A stretch of 64,000 bases of DNA from Neorhizobium galegae bv. orientalis str. HAMBI 540 (GCF_000731315.1 NZ_HG938353.1:682001-746000), one strand, 5' to 3'. Positions 27,922-36,347 are shown, counted from the stretch's first letter. The notes: generated by a model from the sequence alone, not told the origin. Made by a program: numbers and translations.

Positions 27922-27985
27922 ACCTCATCTTCCTTCGGGCCGCTGCGAAGCGCCCCGGGTTCGTTCAACCGGACCAAACTCATGG

Positions 27986-28010
27986 AAGGGTCGCCTCGAG
28001 CGGCCCTTTT
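27986..28010 (+). terminator. Rho-independent terminator of the short-ORF transcript
   Basis: AAGGGTCGC pairs with GCGGCCCTT (one T-G pair) around loop CTCGA, followed by TTTT. It closes a transcript of about 200-250 bases with no long gene, supporting a small RNA or leader. Confidence 0.65.
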
Positions 28011-28147
28011 CCATTTTATGGCCCTTCATTCAAAAGCCGCTTTAATGACGGCCGGCGGCTCTTCATTTTTCATTATTTCTAATATACGAATACCTATGCA
28101 CCCCTCGCATAGGTGGCCTGCCAAGTGGGCGCTTTCAGTGCACGTTT

Positions 28148-28170
28148 GATGAGCTTATATAAGCGTCATC
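28148..28170 (+). promoter_or_regulatory. Palindrome upstream of DUF1127 gene
   Basis: GATGA-GCTTATATAAGC-G-TCATC is a near-perfect inverted repeat with the exact 12-base palindrome GCTTATATAAGC in its centre. It lies about 65 bases before the DUF1127 start. TATAAG inside it could be part of a -10 element, so a repressor bound here would block transcription. Confidence 0.4.
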
Positions 28171-28235
28171 GAAGCAAACGAGAGCGCCAAGGACTGGCAG
28201 CTGGGCTTCGAAAATCCCAGGAAAGGGGAACCATC

Positions 28236-28382
28236 ATGAACGTCGCACGCACTCTCAACAATTGGCGCAAGTATCGTCAGACGGTTGCCGAACTGGGCCG
28301 TATGACACCGCGCGAACTCAACGATCTCGGCATCGCCCAGGGCGATATCCGCCGGGTTGCGCGTCAGGCCGTCGGCTTCTGA
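28236..28382 (+). CDS. DUF1127 small protein
   Basis: A 48-residue basic protein, NVARTLNNWRKYRQTVAELG followed by MTPRELNDLGIAQGDIRRVA, the standard DUF1127 pattern. AAAGGGGAA precedes the ATG. Small DUF1127 proteins in Agrobacterium affect phosphate and carbon physiology and RNA turnover. The gene stands alone, with its own terminator downstream. An open frame extends upstream but has no family similarity. Confidence 0.88.
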   Translation: MNVARTLNNWRKYRQTVAELGRMTPRELNDLGIAQGDIRRVARQAVGF

Positions 28383-28408
28383 TCGCCATCTGACATCTAT
28401 TTATGTCG

Positions 28409-28432
28409 AACGCCCGCATCCGCGGGCGTTTT
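28409..28432 (+). terminator. Rho-independent terminator after DUF1127 gene
   Basis: AACGCCCGC-ATCC-GCGGGCGTT is a perfect 9-bp hairpin followed by TTTT. It lies between the DUF1127 gene and the convergent DUF3750 gene. Confidence 0.85.
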
Positions 28433-28455
28433 GCATTTGATGCATAGCTGCCATC

Positions 28456-29193
28456 TTAAATCCCGATCCGTCCGAGTGCCGGCACCTTGATGCCGGGATT
28501 GGCGAAATCGAGGCCTGCGACCAGGCCCAGGAAATGCACCTCGAAACCGCTGCGCAGACCGGCCGATAGGCCGATGAGGCCGCGCACGGTCACGTGCACG
28601 TCGCGCCAGTCGTCGTCCACGTGGATGAATTCGCCGGCCGGCAGATAGTCGCGCCCGATTGCGTGCGGCGGCAGCACGGCGTCGAGTTCCGGCACGGTCC
28701 GCAGCACATAGGCGACGAAAGTGTTGGAGTTCGGTCCCGGCCAGATCGTGTAGCCGCCCGGCTCCGCATAAGGGTAGGCGGCGATCGCGCCCTCGATCTT
28801 GGGGATCAGCAGCTCCGCCTTCGAGCCGGTCACCGAGGTGACGAGCTGCGGTGTGTTGGAATACCAGTAGGCGTCAGGCGAATAGCCATTACGGCGGATC
28901 GGCGAACCCCAGCCCACCTTGTCGTAACGCGTATAGGTTTTCGCGCCCTTTTCCTTGAAGACGATCCAGGCATGGCTCGCCACGGCACCCTTCAGGCCCC
29001 CCGTCATGGCGGAGAAGACGTAGATCGCCGCATCATTGCTCTCTTCGGGCTTTGGCAGGATGCCCGCCGACGACCAGCGCGCATCGCTCCAGCGCGACGG
29101 TCGCTCCTTCATCGCCCAAAACCCTGCCGACGCGAAGGTCGGAACCAGGTAGACGATGAAGATGACCAGAAACAACCGCTTAACCGATTTCAT
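28456..29193 (-). CDS. DUF3750 protein, exported or membrane-anchored
   Basis: A 245-residue protein starting MKSVKRLFLVIFIVYLVPTF, a signal or anchor helix. Recognisable DUF3750 segments are ASHAWIVFKEKGAKTYTRYD and the central GGYTIWPGPNSNTFVAYVLR, which contains an NTF motif like that of papain-like LRAT/NlpC relatives. I chose the ATG at 29193 with GGGGG just upstream; an ATG four codons earlier is possible. The function of the family is unknown. It is divergent from the asparaginase gene. Confidence 0.8.
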   Translation of the reverse strand: MKSVKRLFLVIFIVYLVPTFASAGFWAMKERPSRWSDARWSSAGILPKPEESNDAAIYVFSAMTGGLKGAVASHAWIVFKEKGAKTYTRYDKVGWGSPIRRNGYSPDAYWYSNTPQLVTSVTGSKAELLIPKIEGAIAAYPYAEPGGYTIWPGPNSNTFVAYVLRTVPELDAVLPPHAIGRDYLPAGEFIHVDDDWRDVHVTVRGLIGLSAGLRSGFEVHFLGLVAGLDFANPGIKVPALGRIGI

Positions 29194-29287
29194 ACGGCCC
29201 CCCATGAAAATCCCGCCGGACTCGTTTAAGAGCCTGTGATATCGCCAGACGATAGGCACATTGAAACCGGCAATTTCAGGACAGACC

Positions 29288-30295
29288 ATGCAAAACCCCG
29301 TTACCGTCGAAGTCACTAGAGGCAACCTGGTCGAAAGCCGCCATCGCGGACTCGGCGCGGTCGTCGATGGTGACGGCAAGGTGCTGTTCTCGTTCGGCGA
29401 GGCGGAAGCGCATGTTTTCCCTCGTTCCGCCAGCAAGGCCATGCAGGCGCTGCCGCTCATCGAAAGCGGTGCGGCGGATGCCTATGGCTTCGGCAACAAG
29501 GAACTCGCCTTTGCCTGTGCCTCCCACTCCGGCGAGGACGCGCATGTGGCAATGGCTGCCTCGATGCTCGGCAAGGCCGGCCGCGACGACAGTGCGCTCG
29601 AATGCGGCGCCCATTGGTCTTCGGAACAGGCGGTGCTGATCCATCAGGCCCGCACCATCGAGGCGCCGACGGCACTTCACAACAATTGCTCCGGCAAACA
29701 TTCGGGTTTCGTCTGCACCTGCGTGCACGCGGGCATGGATGTGAAGGGTTACGTCGATTACGACCATCCGCTGCAGGCCGAAATCCGCGGCACGATGGAA
29801 ACCCTGACCGGCGCAATCATCGGCCACCAGAATTGCGGCACCGACGGCTGCTCGATACCGACGTATGCCGTGCCGTTGAAAGGCCTCGCCCACGGTTTTG
29901 CAAAAATGGCGACCGGCAACACCCTGTCCGCCGAACGTGCCAAAGCTTCCCGCCGGCTGATGGATGCCTGCATGGCCGAGCCCTTTTACGTCGCCGGCAC
30001 CAACCGCGCCTGCACCAAACTGATGGAAGTCGCGCCCGGCAAGATCTTTGCCAAGACCGGCGCCGAAGGCGTCTTCGTCGCCGCGCTGCCCGATCAGGGC
30101 ATTGCCATGGCGGTGAAATGCGAGGACGGCACCACCCGCGCCGCGGAAGCGATGATCTTCGCCTTGATCGCCCGCTATTTCGAAAAGGGCGGCGAGGTGC
30201 ATACAAAGCTGATGGCGATGGCCAACAAGCCGATGAAGAACTGGAACGGCATCCATGTGGGTGACGTGAGGGTGACCGACGCGCTGTTTGCGTGA
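29288..30295 (+). CDS. ansA: L-asparaginase, Rhizobium thermolabile type
   Basis: A 335-residue enzyme releasing ammonia from asparagine. It belongs to the class described for Rhizobium etli, unrelated to E. coli asparaginases. The SASKAMQ and SHSGED segments carry the catalytic Ser/Lys region; HNNCSGKHSGF and GHQNCGTDGCS hold the Cys/Lys ligands of the metal site in that family; NRACTKLMEV follows. I chose the ATG at 29288 rather than 29261. Symbol by analogy with the R. etli enzyme. Confidence 0.85.
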   Translation: MQNPVTVEVTRGNLVESRHRGLGAVVDGDGKVLFSFGEAEAHVFPRSASKAMQALPLIESGAADAYGFGNKELAFACASHSGEDAHVAMAASMLGKAGRDDSALECGAHWSSEQAVLIHQARTIEAPTALHNNCSGKHSGFVCTCVHAGMDVKGYVDYDHPLQAEIRGTMETLTGAIIGHQNCGTDGCSIPTYAVPLKGLAHGFAKMATGNTLSAERAKASRRLMDACMAEPFYVAGTNRACTKLMEVAPGKIFAKTGAEGVFVAALPDQGIAMAVKCEDGTTRAAEAMIFALIARYFEKGGEVHTKLMAMANKPMKNWNGIHVGDVRVTDALFA

Positions 30296-30417
30296 GGTCG
30301 ACGCCGGCAGGGTGGGCGTGGCAGCGCCCTCCCTCATCAAGCGGAGGGACGGTCTTCTCGCCACCTTTTAGATATTCTCTCTTGCACATAATCTGCCCAC
30401 GTTTATAAATCCAGGGC

Positions 30418-31335
30418 ATGAATCTTCAAGATATCGAGGCCTTCGTCGCAGTGGCGGAAACGGGCTCCGTGAGCCGCGCGGCGGCACGCCTCAATCTCAC
30501 CCAGCCCGCCATGACACGGCGCATCCAAAGCTTCGAAATCGCTGTGGGAGAAGGCCTCCTCTTCAATCGCACGGTGAAACCTGCCATACTGACGGCGCTT
30601 GGCAGCCATGTTCTCGAGCATTGCCGGCGCGTGCTTGCTGCCGTGACGGAACTGGAAGCCTGTACGACGAGCGCCGCCGATCCGGCCGGCGAACTGAAGA
30701 TCGGGGTGGCCCACGGCCTGGGAGAGATAGTTCTCAGCACGCCGCTGGAAACGCTTCGGCAGGATTTCCCGCGCCTGCGACTCCAGATCAGTTCGAATTG
30801 GAGCGTCGGCCTGATCGAAGAAGTGCGGAGTGGCGCCATCGATTGCGCCGTTGGATTGTTGACCGACGATCACACGGTCCCACCCGGACTGCAGCGCATC
30901 GCGCTCGGCGCGGAACAGGTCGTCGTGGTTTCTGCGTCGCGCCTCCCCACAAAGCGGGACGGCAGTCCGTGGCGCCTGAGGGATCTGGCGGAGGAAGATT
31001 GGTTTCTCAACCCGCCGGGATGTGGATGTCGTGCAGCGCTGGTTCGGTCCTTCGATCGCCAGCAGCTTCCCATGCGAATCGCCGCCGAGATTTTCGGGGA
31101 AGATCTTCAGCTGTCGCTTCTGTCCAAGGTGGGAGGTCTTGCGCTCGTCCCGCGCCGTTTGTTCGAGCACAGCCCGCATCGCGAAGGCCGGCAGATCCTG
31201 TCCGTGATGGATTTCGTCATCCCCGCAACCGTCACCCTGGTCCGCAGCGCTATGCCGAGACGCTTCGACCCGGCGGTCGATCGACTGGCGAACGCCTTGA
31301 CGAAGAGGCTCGAGGGCTCCTCGTCCGATGCATAA
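30418..31335 (+). CDS. LysR-family transcriptional regulator
   Basis: A 305-residue activator/repressor. Residues 1-60 (MNLQDIEAFVAVAETGSVSR, AARLNLTQPAMTRRI) form the LysR HTH, followed by the two-lobe effector domain (ELKIGVAHGLGEIVLS start). Co-inducer unknown. It follows the asparaginase gene by 120 bases in the same direction, so it may be transcribed separately. The next 120 bases hold no gene. Confidence 0.88.
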   Translation: MNLQDIEAFVAVAETGSVSRAAARLNLTQPAMTRRIQSFEIAVGEGLLFNRTVKPAILTALGSHVLEHCRRVLAAVTELEACTTSAADPAGELKIGVAHGLGEIVLSTPLETLRQDFPRLRLQISSNWSVGLIEEVRSGAIDCAVGLLTDDHTVPPGLQRIALGAEQVVVVSASRLPTKRDGSPWRLRDLAEEDWFLNPPGCGCRAALVRSFDRQQLPMRIAAEIFGEDLQLSLLSKVGGLALVPRRLFEHSPHREGRQILSVMDFVIPATVTLVRSAMPRRFDPAVDRLANALTKRLEGSSSDA

Positions 31336-31737
31336 TCATTATAGAAACAATGCATTTGATTTATAGTTGAGCGGCGCTCATCCTCTTCTGGAATGGACCG
31401 GATCGCCCACGACGCTGCCCCGCGTGTCGTCTCCCGGTGTTTAGAGGAGCCCGCCCTATGATCGTCACTGTCTTCCGCTCGCGATTGTTCTCCGGCGTCA
31501 AAAATGTCCTTCATGCCCGGCAAGGGAAGGCAGAAGCGAAATGATATACGCACGCCTGTTTCCGAAGCGGCAGGAAGCTTGCCAACCTATCGTGACATCC
31601 AGCGTGATAAGGCATCACGGACGGCTCGCCCAACAATTGCGGAACGCCGCAATCCGCCGTGTTTTTGTCGAATGTTTTCGCATGGCCTGCCGCTCACTGA
31701 TGAGAAAGCCGCTTGGGCCGGCTCTCGACGACGGGCC
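31336..31737. other. Gene-poor stretch with a possible gene relic
   Basis: About 400 bases between the LysR gene and the convergent DeoR gene. The only plausible coding piece is the short frame at 31458-31544. Longer frames through here on the plus strand are antisense to deoR and look like chance frames. Confidence 0.4.
31458..31544 (+). pseudogene. Short relic like an antibiotic-biosynthesis-monooxygenase start
   Basis: A 28-residue frame begins MIVTVFRSRL with GAGGAG eight bases upstream. This start resembles the first strand of ABM-fold monooxygenases, but the frame ends soon after and no continuation is visible in other frames. A truncated relic or a new small protein are both possible. 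Confidence 0.2.
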
Positions 31738-32493
31738 TCAGGCTTCCAGCAAGGCGATCCCCAAAGCCCTGTAGGACGCCAGCCGCTCCTCGTCGATGCC
31801 CTCCTGCACGATCATGCCCGACAATGCCGAAACCGGCATGATCACATGCGGCGAGACTGCATCCAGCTTCTCCTCCGTGACGAGCGTGATCGTCTCTGCG
31901 GAACAGGCGGCGATATGGCGTTTGATCGCCGCCTCCTCGAAGTCGCCGGTGGAGAGCCCGCGCACCGGATGGGCGGCGGTGACGCCGAGGAAGAAGATGT
32001 CCGGCCGCATCAGCGCGATTTGGTTCATCGCCGCCGCACCCGTCGCCACCATCGAATGTTTGTAGAGCTTGCCGCCGATCAGGATCACGTCGGCCGTCGG
32101 ATGACGTTCGAGTTCTGCGGCGATCGTCGGGCTATGGGTGATCACGGTAAAGGCGAAGTCGCGGGGCAGGGCACGGGCAATCTCGGCCGTCGACGTGCCG
32201 CCGTCCAGAAAAATCGTCTGGCCCGGCTTCACCATATCAGCTGCAGCCCTGCCGAGCCGCTGCTTGACATCCGACGACACCGCCCGCCGGGCGGAGAAAT
32301 CCGGCAGATCGGGTGCGATCGGCATCGCCCCGCCATGCACGCGCCGCAGCAGGCCTTCCGCCGCCATCTCCCGAAGGTCCCGCCGGATCGTATCCTCGGA
32401 AAGCGAAAATTCTTCCGCCGCCCGTTTGGCCACGACCTGCCCCTCCCGGCGCAGCATGTCGAGAATGAGGCTCTTGCGTTGGCTTGTCAGCAT
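31738..32493 (-). CDS. DeoR/GlpR-family regulator
   Basis: A 251-residue repressor: SQRKSLILDMLRREGQVVAK and SLSEDTIRRDLREMAAEGLL are the DeoR HTH, RRVHGGA its end, and the C-terminal sugar-phosphate-sensing domain begins at DVKQRLGRAAADM with DGGTST as the phosphate-binding loop. I chose the ATG at 32493; an open frame continues upstream antisense to the next gene. It is divergent from a nucleoside-deoxyribosyltransferase-like gene, its likely target. Confidence 0.9.
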   Translation of the reverse strand: MLTSQRKSLILDMLRREGQVVAKRAAEEFSLSEDTIRRDLREMAAEGLLRRVHGGAMPIAPDLPDFSARRAVSSDVKQRLGRAAADMVKPGQTIFLDGGTSTAEIARALPRDFAFTVITHSPTIAAELERHPTADVILIGGKLYKHSMVATGAAAMNQIALMRPDIFFLGVTAAHPVRGLSTGDFEEAAIKRHIAACSAETITLVTEEKLDAVSPHVIMPVSALSGMIVQEGIDEERLASYRALGIALLEA

Positions 32494-32505
32494 GGCTCTT
32501 GACTC

Positions 32506-32582
32506 TGCACGAAATTGCATGAATAAGCGCGAATATGCCTGAAAACGCCAACGATGTAAAGCATTTCCGGCATATTCGTGCA
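32506..32582. promoter_or_regulatory. Divergent operator region, deoR / NDT-like gene
   Basis: TGCACGAA at 32506-32513 and TGCATGAA at 32516-32523 are direct copies of TGCAYGAA 10 bases apart; TTCGTGCA at 32575-32582 is an inverted copy. Between them CGAATATGCC (32530-32539) and GGCATATTCG (32569-32578) form a perfect 10-bp inverted repeat. This dense symmetry in a 126-base divergent gap fits DeoR binding, possibly with looping. Confidence 0.55.
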
Positions 32583-32619
32583 GTTCCGCGATGAATGCGG
32601 ACAAGTTTGGAGAACGAAG

Positions 32620-32976
32620 ATGTTGATTTTGATTGCCGGCCCCTACCGCTCCGGCACCGGAGACGATCCTGAGAAGATGGCCGAAAATCTCAAGCGGCTT
32701 GAAGCGCCGTCCCATGCGTTGTTCAAGGCCGGCCATGTGCCGATGATCGGCGAATGGGTGGCGCTGCCGGTCTGGCATGCGGCCGGCGGAAAACACGTCG
32801 GCGACAACCTGTACGAGGAGATATTTCATCCCGTCGCCGGCCGTCTGCTGCAGCTCTGCGAGGGCGTCCTGCGCCTGCCGGGTGCTTCCAAGGGCGCCGA
32901 CAACGATGTCCGGATCGCCAACGAGCGCGGCATTCCGGTTTGGCATCGGCTGGAGGATGTACCGGGCGTCAGTTGA
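32620..32976 (+). CDS. Nucleoside 2-deoxyribosyltransferase-like protein (DUF4406-like)
   Basis: A 118-residue protein: LILIAGPYRSGTGDDPEKMA start, then HVPMIGEWVALPV and a C-terminal GASKGADNDVRIANERGIPV, the typical layout of the nucleoside 2-deoxyribosyltransferase/DUF4406 superfamily. The reaction here is unproven. The divergent DeoR regulator suggests nucleoside or sugar-phosphate metabolism. I chose ATG 32620 (weak ribosome site GGAGAACGAAG). Confidence 0.7.
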   Translation: MLILIAGPYRSGTGDDPEKMAENLKRLEAPSHALFKAGHVPMIGEWVALPVWHAAGGKHVGDNLYEEIFHPVAGRLLQLCEGVLRLPGASKGADNDVRIANERGIPVWHRLEDVPGVS

Positions 32977-33043
32977 TCGCTGGTTTGGGACTTCTAGCCT
33001 GAAAAAACCGTGCTAGAACGGCGCGGTCCAAAGGAGGATTTTC

Positions 33044-33676
33044 ATGTATACACTGTTCTTTTCGCCCAACGCTTGTTCACTGGCCAGCCACATCGCGCTT
33101 GCCGAATCCGGTCTGCCCTACGAGATCAAATGGGTGAAATTCGCCGACAAGGAGCAGCAGTCGGAAGCCTATCTGAAGATCAATCCCAAGGGCCGCGTTC
33201 CGGCGCTCGCAACTGACCGGGGCGTCATCACCGAGTCCGTCGCCATCCTCGCCTTCATCGCCCAGGCCGCACCCGAGGCAAAGCTGGCGCCGCTCGACGA
33301 CCCGTTCCTGTTCGGCAAGATGCAGGCGTTCAACGCCTATATCGCCTCGACGGTGCATGTCGCCTATGCCCATTGGCGTCGTGGTTATCGCTGGGCGGAC
33401 AACCAGTCCTCCTTCGACGACATGGCCGCCAAGGCGCCAAAGGTCTTTCATGATTGTTTTCAGGTGATCGAGGACTCGTTGCTCGAAGGCCCCTATGTGC
33501 TCGGCGAAACCTATTCGGTCGCCGACGCCTATCTCTACCTGATGACCGACTGGCTCGCTAACATGAAGCTCGACCGTGCCGACTTCCCGAAGGTCAACGC
33601 CCATTACGAGCGCGTCAGGCAGCGTCCGGCGGTGCAGCGCGCAATTGCCGAGCAGGCTGCGGCGACCGCGGTCTAA
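33044..33676 (+). CDS. Glutathione S-transferase family protein
   Basis: A 210-residue GST: thioredoxin-like N-domain MYTLFFSPNACSLASHIALA with the beta-class Cys region, INPKGRVPAL and ITESVAILAFIA for glutathione binding, and an all-helical C-domain with YSVADAYLYLMTDWL. AAGGAGG lies six bases before the ATG. Likely detoxification; substrate unknown. Confidence 0.9.
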   Translation: MYTLFFSPNACSLASHIALAESGLPYEIKWVKFADKEQQSEAYLKINPKGRVPALATDRGVITESVAILAFIAQAAPEAKLAPLDDPFLFGKMQAFNAYIASTVHVAYAHWRRGYRWADNQSSFDDMAAKAPKVFHDCFQVIEDSLLEGPYVLGETYSVADAYLYLMTDWLANMKLDRADFPKVNAHYERVRQRPAVQRAIAEQAAATAV

Positions 33677-33758
33677 CGCCGGCAAGTTTTTCCGCTCGAA
33701 CACCGATTCACGTCAGCCCTATGATCCGCCCTTGGGCGGGAAGCGGATCATGGGAGCG

Positions 33759-33959
33759 TCAGGCGCATTTCGCCAGAGGCGCTTCGTTGCAGTTCGTATC
33801 GGCTTGAAGCGGGCGCGGGAAGGGCAGGTCGGCGAGTTGCCGCAGGTCCATCGCGCGGATGTCGGGATGACGGAACAGGTCGTTCGACTGCAGGTCCGTC
33901 AATGTTTCGGTCGTTTCCAACCAAGCTTTCAAGTTCAAGAAAATCTTCAGCGGTGCCAT
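33759..33959 (-). CDS. Small hypothetical protein divergent from LysR gene
   Basis: A 66-residue protein beginning MAPLKIFLNLKAWLETTETL and containing HPDIRAMDLRQLADLPFP. GAGGT lies seven bases before the ATG. It is about 100 bases from, and divergent to, a GcvA-type LysR gene, an arrangement that suggests it is that regulator's target. Similar short proteins exist in rhizobia to my recollection, with no known function. Two Cys lie near the C-terminus. Confidence 0.55.
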   Translation of the reverse strand: MAPLKIFLNLKAWLETTETLTDLQSNDLFRHPDIRAMDLRQLADLPFPRPLQADTNCNEAPLAKCA

Positions 33960-34061
33960 GACCGTTACCTCGCAAATATGTGACCATTTGCAGACGTAAC
34001 ATCGGCTTTTCCGCTCGGTTTTTCAATTGAGTTCTTGAGAGCGTGGCTATAGAAAAGCTAT

Positions 34062-34958
34062 ATGAGCAATCTCAACCTCGTGCATCTCAACGGCTTGCGG
34101 GCTCTTGAGGCAGTCGGGCGCCTGGGCTCGCTGCAGGCGGCTGCCGATGAACTCGGCGTCTCGGTCGGTGCCGTCAGCCAGCAGGTCATCAAGGCCGAAG
34201 CCCAGCTCGGCCAGCCGGTCTTTCAACGCCTGCCGAAGGGCATGATGCCGGTCGATGCGGCCCGCCCCATGCTGGCGCGATTGACCGACGGGTTTCATGC
34301 GCTTTCCGAAGCGATGGCGATCGGCAGGCGGCAGGACGATGCGCTGCTGACCATTTCCGTCGCGCCTGTGTTTGCAGCCCGGTTCCTCGTCCACCGGCTC
34401 GACCGGTTCTCGAGCCTGCACCCGGAAATCCGGCTGCGGATAGATGCCACGACCAGGCTCGCGGACCTTGGCGTAGACGATATCGATCTCGGTATCCGCG
34501 TCGGGCCAGGCACATGGCCGGGCGTCGATGCGGAGCTGCTGATCGAGCAGACGGTGTTTCCGGTCTGCTCCCCGGCACTCGCCGAGAAGCTGAAGCAGCC
34601 GAAGGATATCCTGAAACTGCCGGCGATCATCGACGGCCCATCGATGTTTTCCTGGGCGATCTGGCTGAACGAGGCGGGATTGTCCGGCGCCGGCATGGCG
34701 ACGCGGCATGTCTTCAACGATGCCTCGCTCTGCCTCGATGCGACGATTGCGGGGCAGGGCGTGATGCTCGCATGGCATACGCTCGCCACCTATGCGCTGG
34801 AACAGGGGCGGCTGGTCGAACCCTTTTCGATACGGGCGCATACCGGCATGGGGCATTATCTCGTCACCCGCGCCGGCGCTAGGATGCCGGCGAAGGTGAG
34901 GGCTTTCCGGGATTGGCTGAAGACGGAACTGCCGCCGCTCACGGAAAGCGTAAGTTAA
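34062..34958 (+). CDS. LysR-family regulator, GcvA type
   Basis: A 298-residue LysR protein whose start LNLVHLNGLRALEAVGRLGS, LQAAADELGVSVGAVSQQV matches the GcvA-like subgroup common in rhizobia. The effector domain contains LGVDDIDLGIRVGPGTWPG. It is divergent from the 66-residue gene and runs toward a convergent GST gene four bases away. The ligand is unknown. Confidence 0.88.
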   Translation: MSNLNLVHLNGLRALEAVGRLGSLQAAADELGVSVGAVSQQVIKAEAQLGQPVFQRLPKGMMPVDAARPMLARLTDGFHALSEAMAIGRRQDDALLTISVAPVFAARFLVHRLDRFSSLHPEIRLRIDATTRLADLGVDDIDLGIRVGPGTWPGVDAELLIEQTVFPVCSPALAEKLKQPKDILKLPAIIDGPSMFSWAIWLNEAGLSGAGMATRHVFNDASLCLDATIAGQGVMLAWHTLATYALEQGRLVEPFSIRAHTGMGHYLVTRAGARMPAKVRAFRDWLKTELPPLTESVS

Positions 34959-34962
34959 GGCG

Positions 34963-35622
34963 TTACGCCGGTTCGGCGGTCCGCTTGTCCCACATCGCCT
35001 TGAAACCGGAGCGAGCCTGCGCGGCCTCGATCCAGGCCTTCAAGGCCGGGCGGCTGTCGAACAGCGGCGCATACCCTTGTGCATAACGCACGACTTCTCC
35101 GACATTGATGTCCGCCACGGTAAAGCGGCCGCCGACCATGTGGCCGGTCTTGGAAAGGTGCTTTTCGAGCACGTCGAACGGCCGCTTCAGGGTGCGGGCC
35201 GCCACTTCGATATCCGCTTTGCCTTCCTCGGTCTCGGCGCGGCCTCCGGCGATCGTGGCGGAGATCTTCAGCGCCGGGGTTTCGATGCTGGTCGCGCCGA
35301 ACAGCGACCACTGCACCATCTGGCCTTCTTCGGCGATATCCTTCGGGCCGAGCTCTCCGCCATATTTGCGGGCGAGGTAGAGCGTGATGGCGAGCGATTC
35401 GTGCAGCACGAAACCGGCGTCGTCCATCGACGGGATCGAGCCCATCGGGTTAACGCTCAAGAATTCCGGCGACAGCGTGTTGACCGGTGCGCCCGGTGCC
35501 ATCGGCTCGGGTAGGCGATAACCCTGGATGATCGGAATATGTTCGAAAGGAATACCCAGCTCTTCGATAAGCCAGAGCGGCCGCGTGGCGCGCGAGCGGT
35601 AAACGCCATAGATTTTCAGCAT
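34963..35622 (-). CDS. Glutathione S-transferase family protein
   Basis: A 219-residue GST with start LKIYGVYRSRATRPLWLIEE, FLSVNPMGSIPSM, and FVLHESLAITLYLARKYGG for the glutathione site, then a helical C-domain (GRFTVADINVGEVVRYA). Its stop lies four bases from the convergent LysR stop. A different subtype from the GST at 33 kb. Substrate unknown. Confidence 0.9.
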   Translation of the reverse strand: MLKIYGVYRSRATRPLWLIEELGIPFEHIPIIQGYRLPEPMAPGAPVNTLSPEFLSVNPMGSIPSMDDAGFVLHESLAITLYLARKYGGELGPKDIAEEGQMVQWSLFGATSIETPALKISATIAGGRAETEEGKADIEVAARTLKRPFDVLEKHLSKTGHMVGGRFTVADINVGEVVRYAQGYAPLFDSRPALKAWIEAAQARSGFKAMWDKRTAEPA

Positions 35623-35756
35623 TCAATGTCCCTCCTGAAATGCAGGCCGCAAGCTATGGGCATGGCGCGCAAAACGGAAGACCAATCCGCATTGGACGAT
35701 CATGAAAGTTTTCGATAGGATTTAATCGTGTCCGATGTCTTGGAAAGGAGCCGATC

Positions 35757-36038
35757 ATGCGCACCACCCAGTCGCTCAGCATCACCCTGCCGCTCGAAAT
35801 GGCGCAGATGGTCAAGTCCAAGGTCGCTTCCGGCGAATACGCCACCGAAAGCGAAGTCATCCGCGACGGCCTGCGCACCCTGCTCGCCCGCGATGCGGCA
35901 ATCGAGAAGTGGCTGGTTGAGGAGGTGGTTCCGACGCTGGATGAGATCGAAGCGGATCCCTCCAAGGTCATGCCGCTTGAGGAGGCACGTAGAAGGCTGC
36001 ATGCCCGCGTCGACAAACTGGTCGATCCAGAGGCATGA
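35757..36038 (+). CDS. ParD-like ribbon-helix-helix antitoxin
   Basis: A 93-residue antitoxin: TTQSLSITLPLEMAQMVKSK, SGEYATESEVIRDGLRTLL is the CopG/ParD RHH domain, then an acidic tail for toxin binding (LDEIEADPSKVMPLEEARRR). GGAG precedes the ATG by about eight bases. Overlaps the toxin ATG by ATGA. The toxin is frameshifted, so this antitoxin may now be an orphan. Confidence 0.85.
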   Translation: MRTTQSLSITLPLEMAQMVKSKVASGEYATESEVIRDGLRTLLARDAAIEKWLVEEVVPTLDEIEADPSKVMPLEEARRRLHARVDKLVDPEA

Positions 36039-36347
36039 AGTATACGGTCTTGTTCTCGGATGATGCCGAAGAGGACGTCGCGGAGCTCTTGGAGTACTTG
36101 GTACCTGCCGCGGGGGGAGAAAGTTGCCAAGCGATACGTCGATCGGTTGATCGACTACTGTTACTCCTTTGAAACCTTTCCCGAACGCGGCGTTTTCTCC
36201 AACAAGAGGCCGGGCCTGCGCCTCGTCGGATACCGGCGCAAAGCGACCATCGCGTTTCAGGTTAAAGGCGATGTCGTCGTTATCGCCCGCATCTTCCATC
36301 GCGGCCGCAATATTGATTTCGGCGACGCTTCCAGCGATCTCGACTAA
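36035..36347 (+). pseudogene. ParE-like toxin broken by a frameshift in a G6 run
   Basis: From the ATG at 36035 the frame reads MKYTVLFSDDAEEDVAELLE as a ParE N-terminus. At the six-G run 36112-36117 it leaves the family frame and stops soon after. Removing one G joins it to EKVAKRYVDRLIDYCYSF, then FPERGVFSNKRPGLRLVGYR and FQVKGDVVVIARIFHRGRNI, a complete ParE toxin. Either a real +1 mutation, a phase-variable tract, or a base-call error. The RhgRNI end is typical of ParE. Overlaps the antitoxin stop and ends over the stop of the convergent beta-helix gene. Confidence 0.85.

Noticed and set aside
31504..32502. 332-codon plus-strand frame over the DeoR gene
   Set aside because: Antisense to deoR; only its first part lies in empty DNA and it shows no family match.
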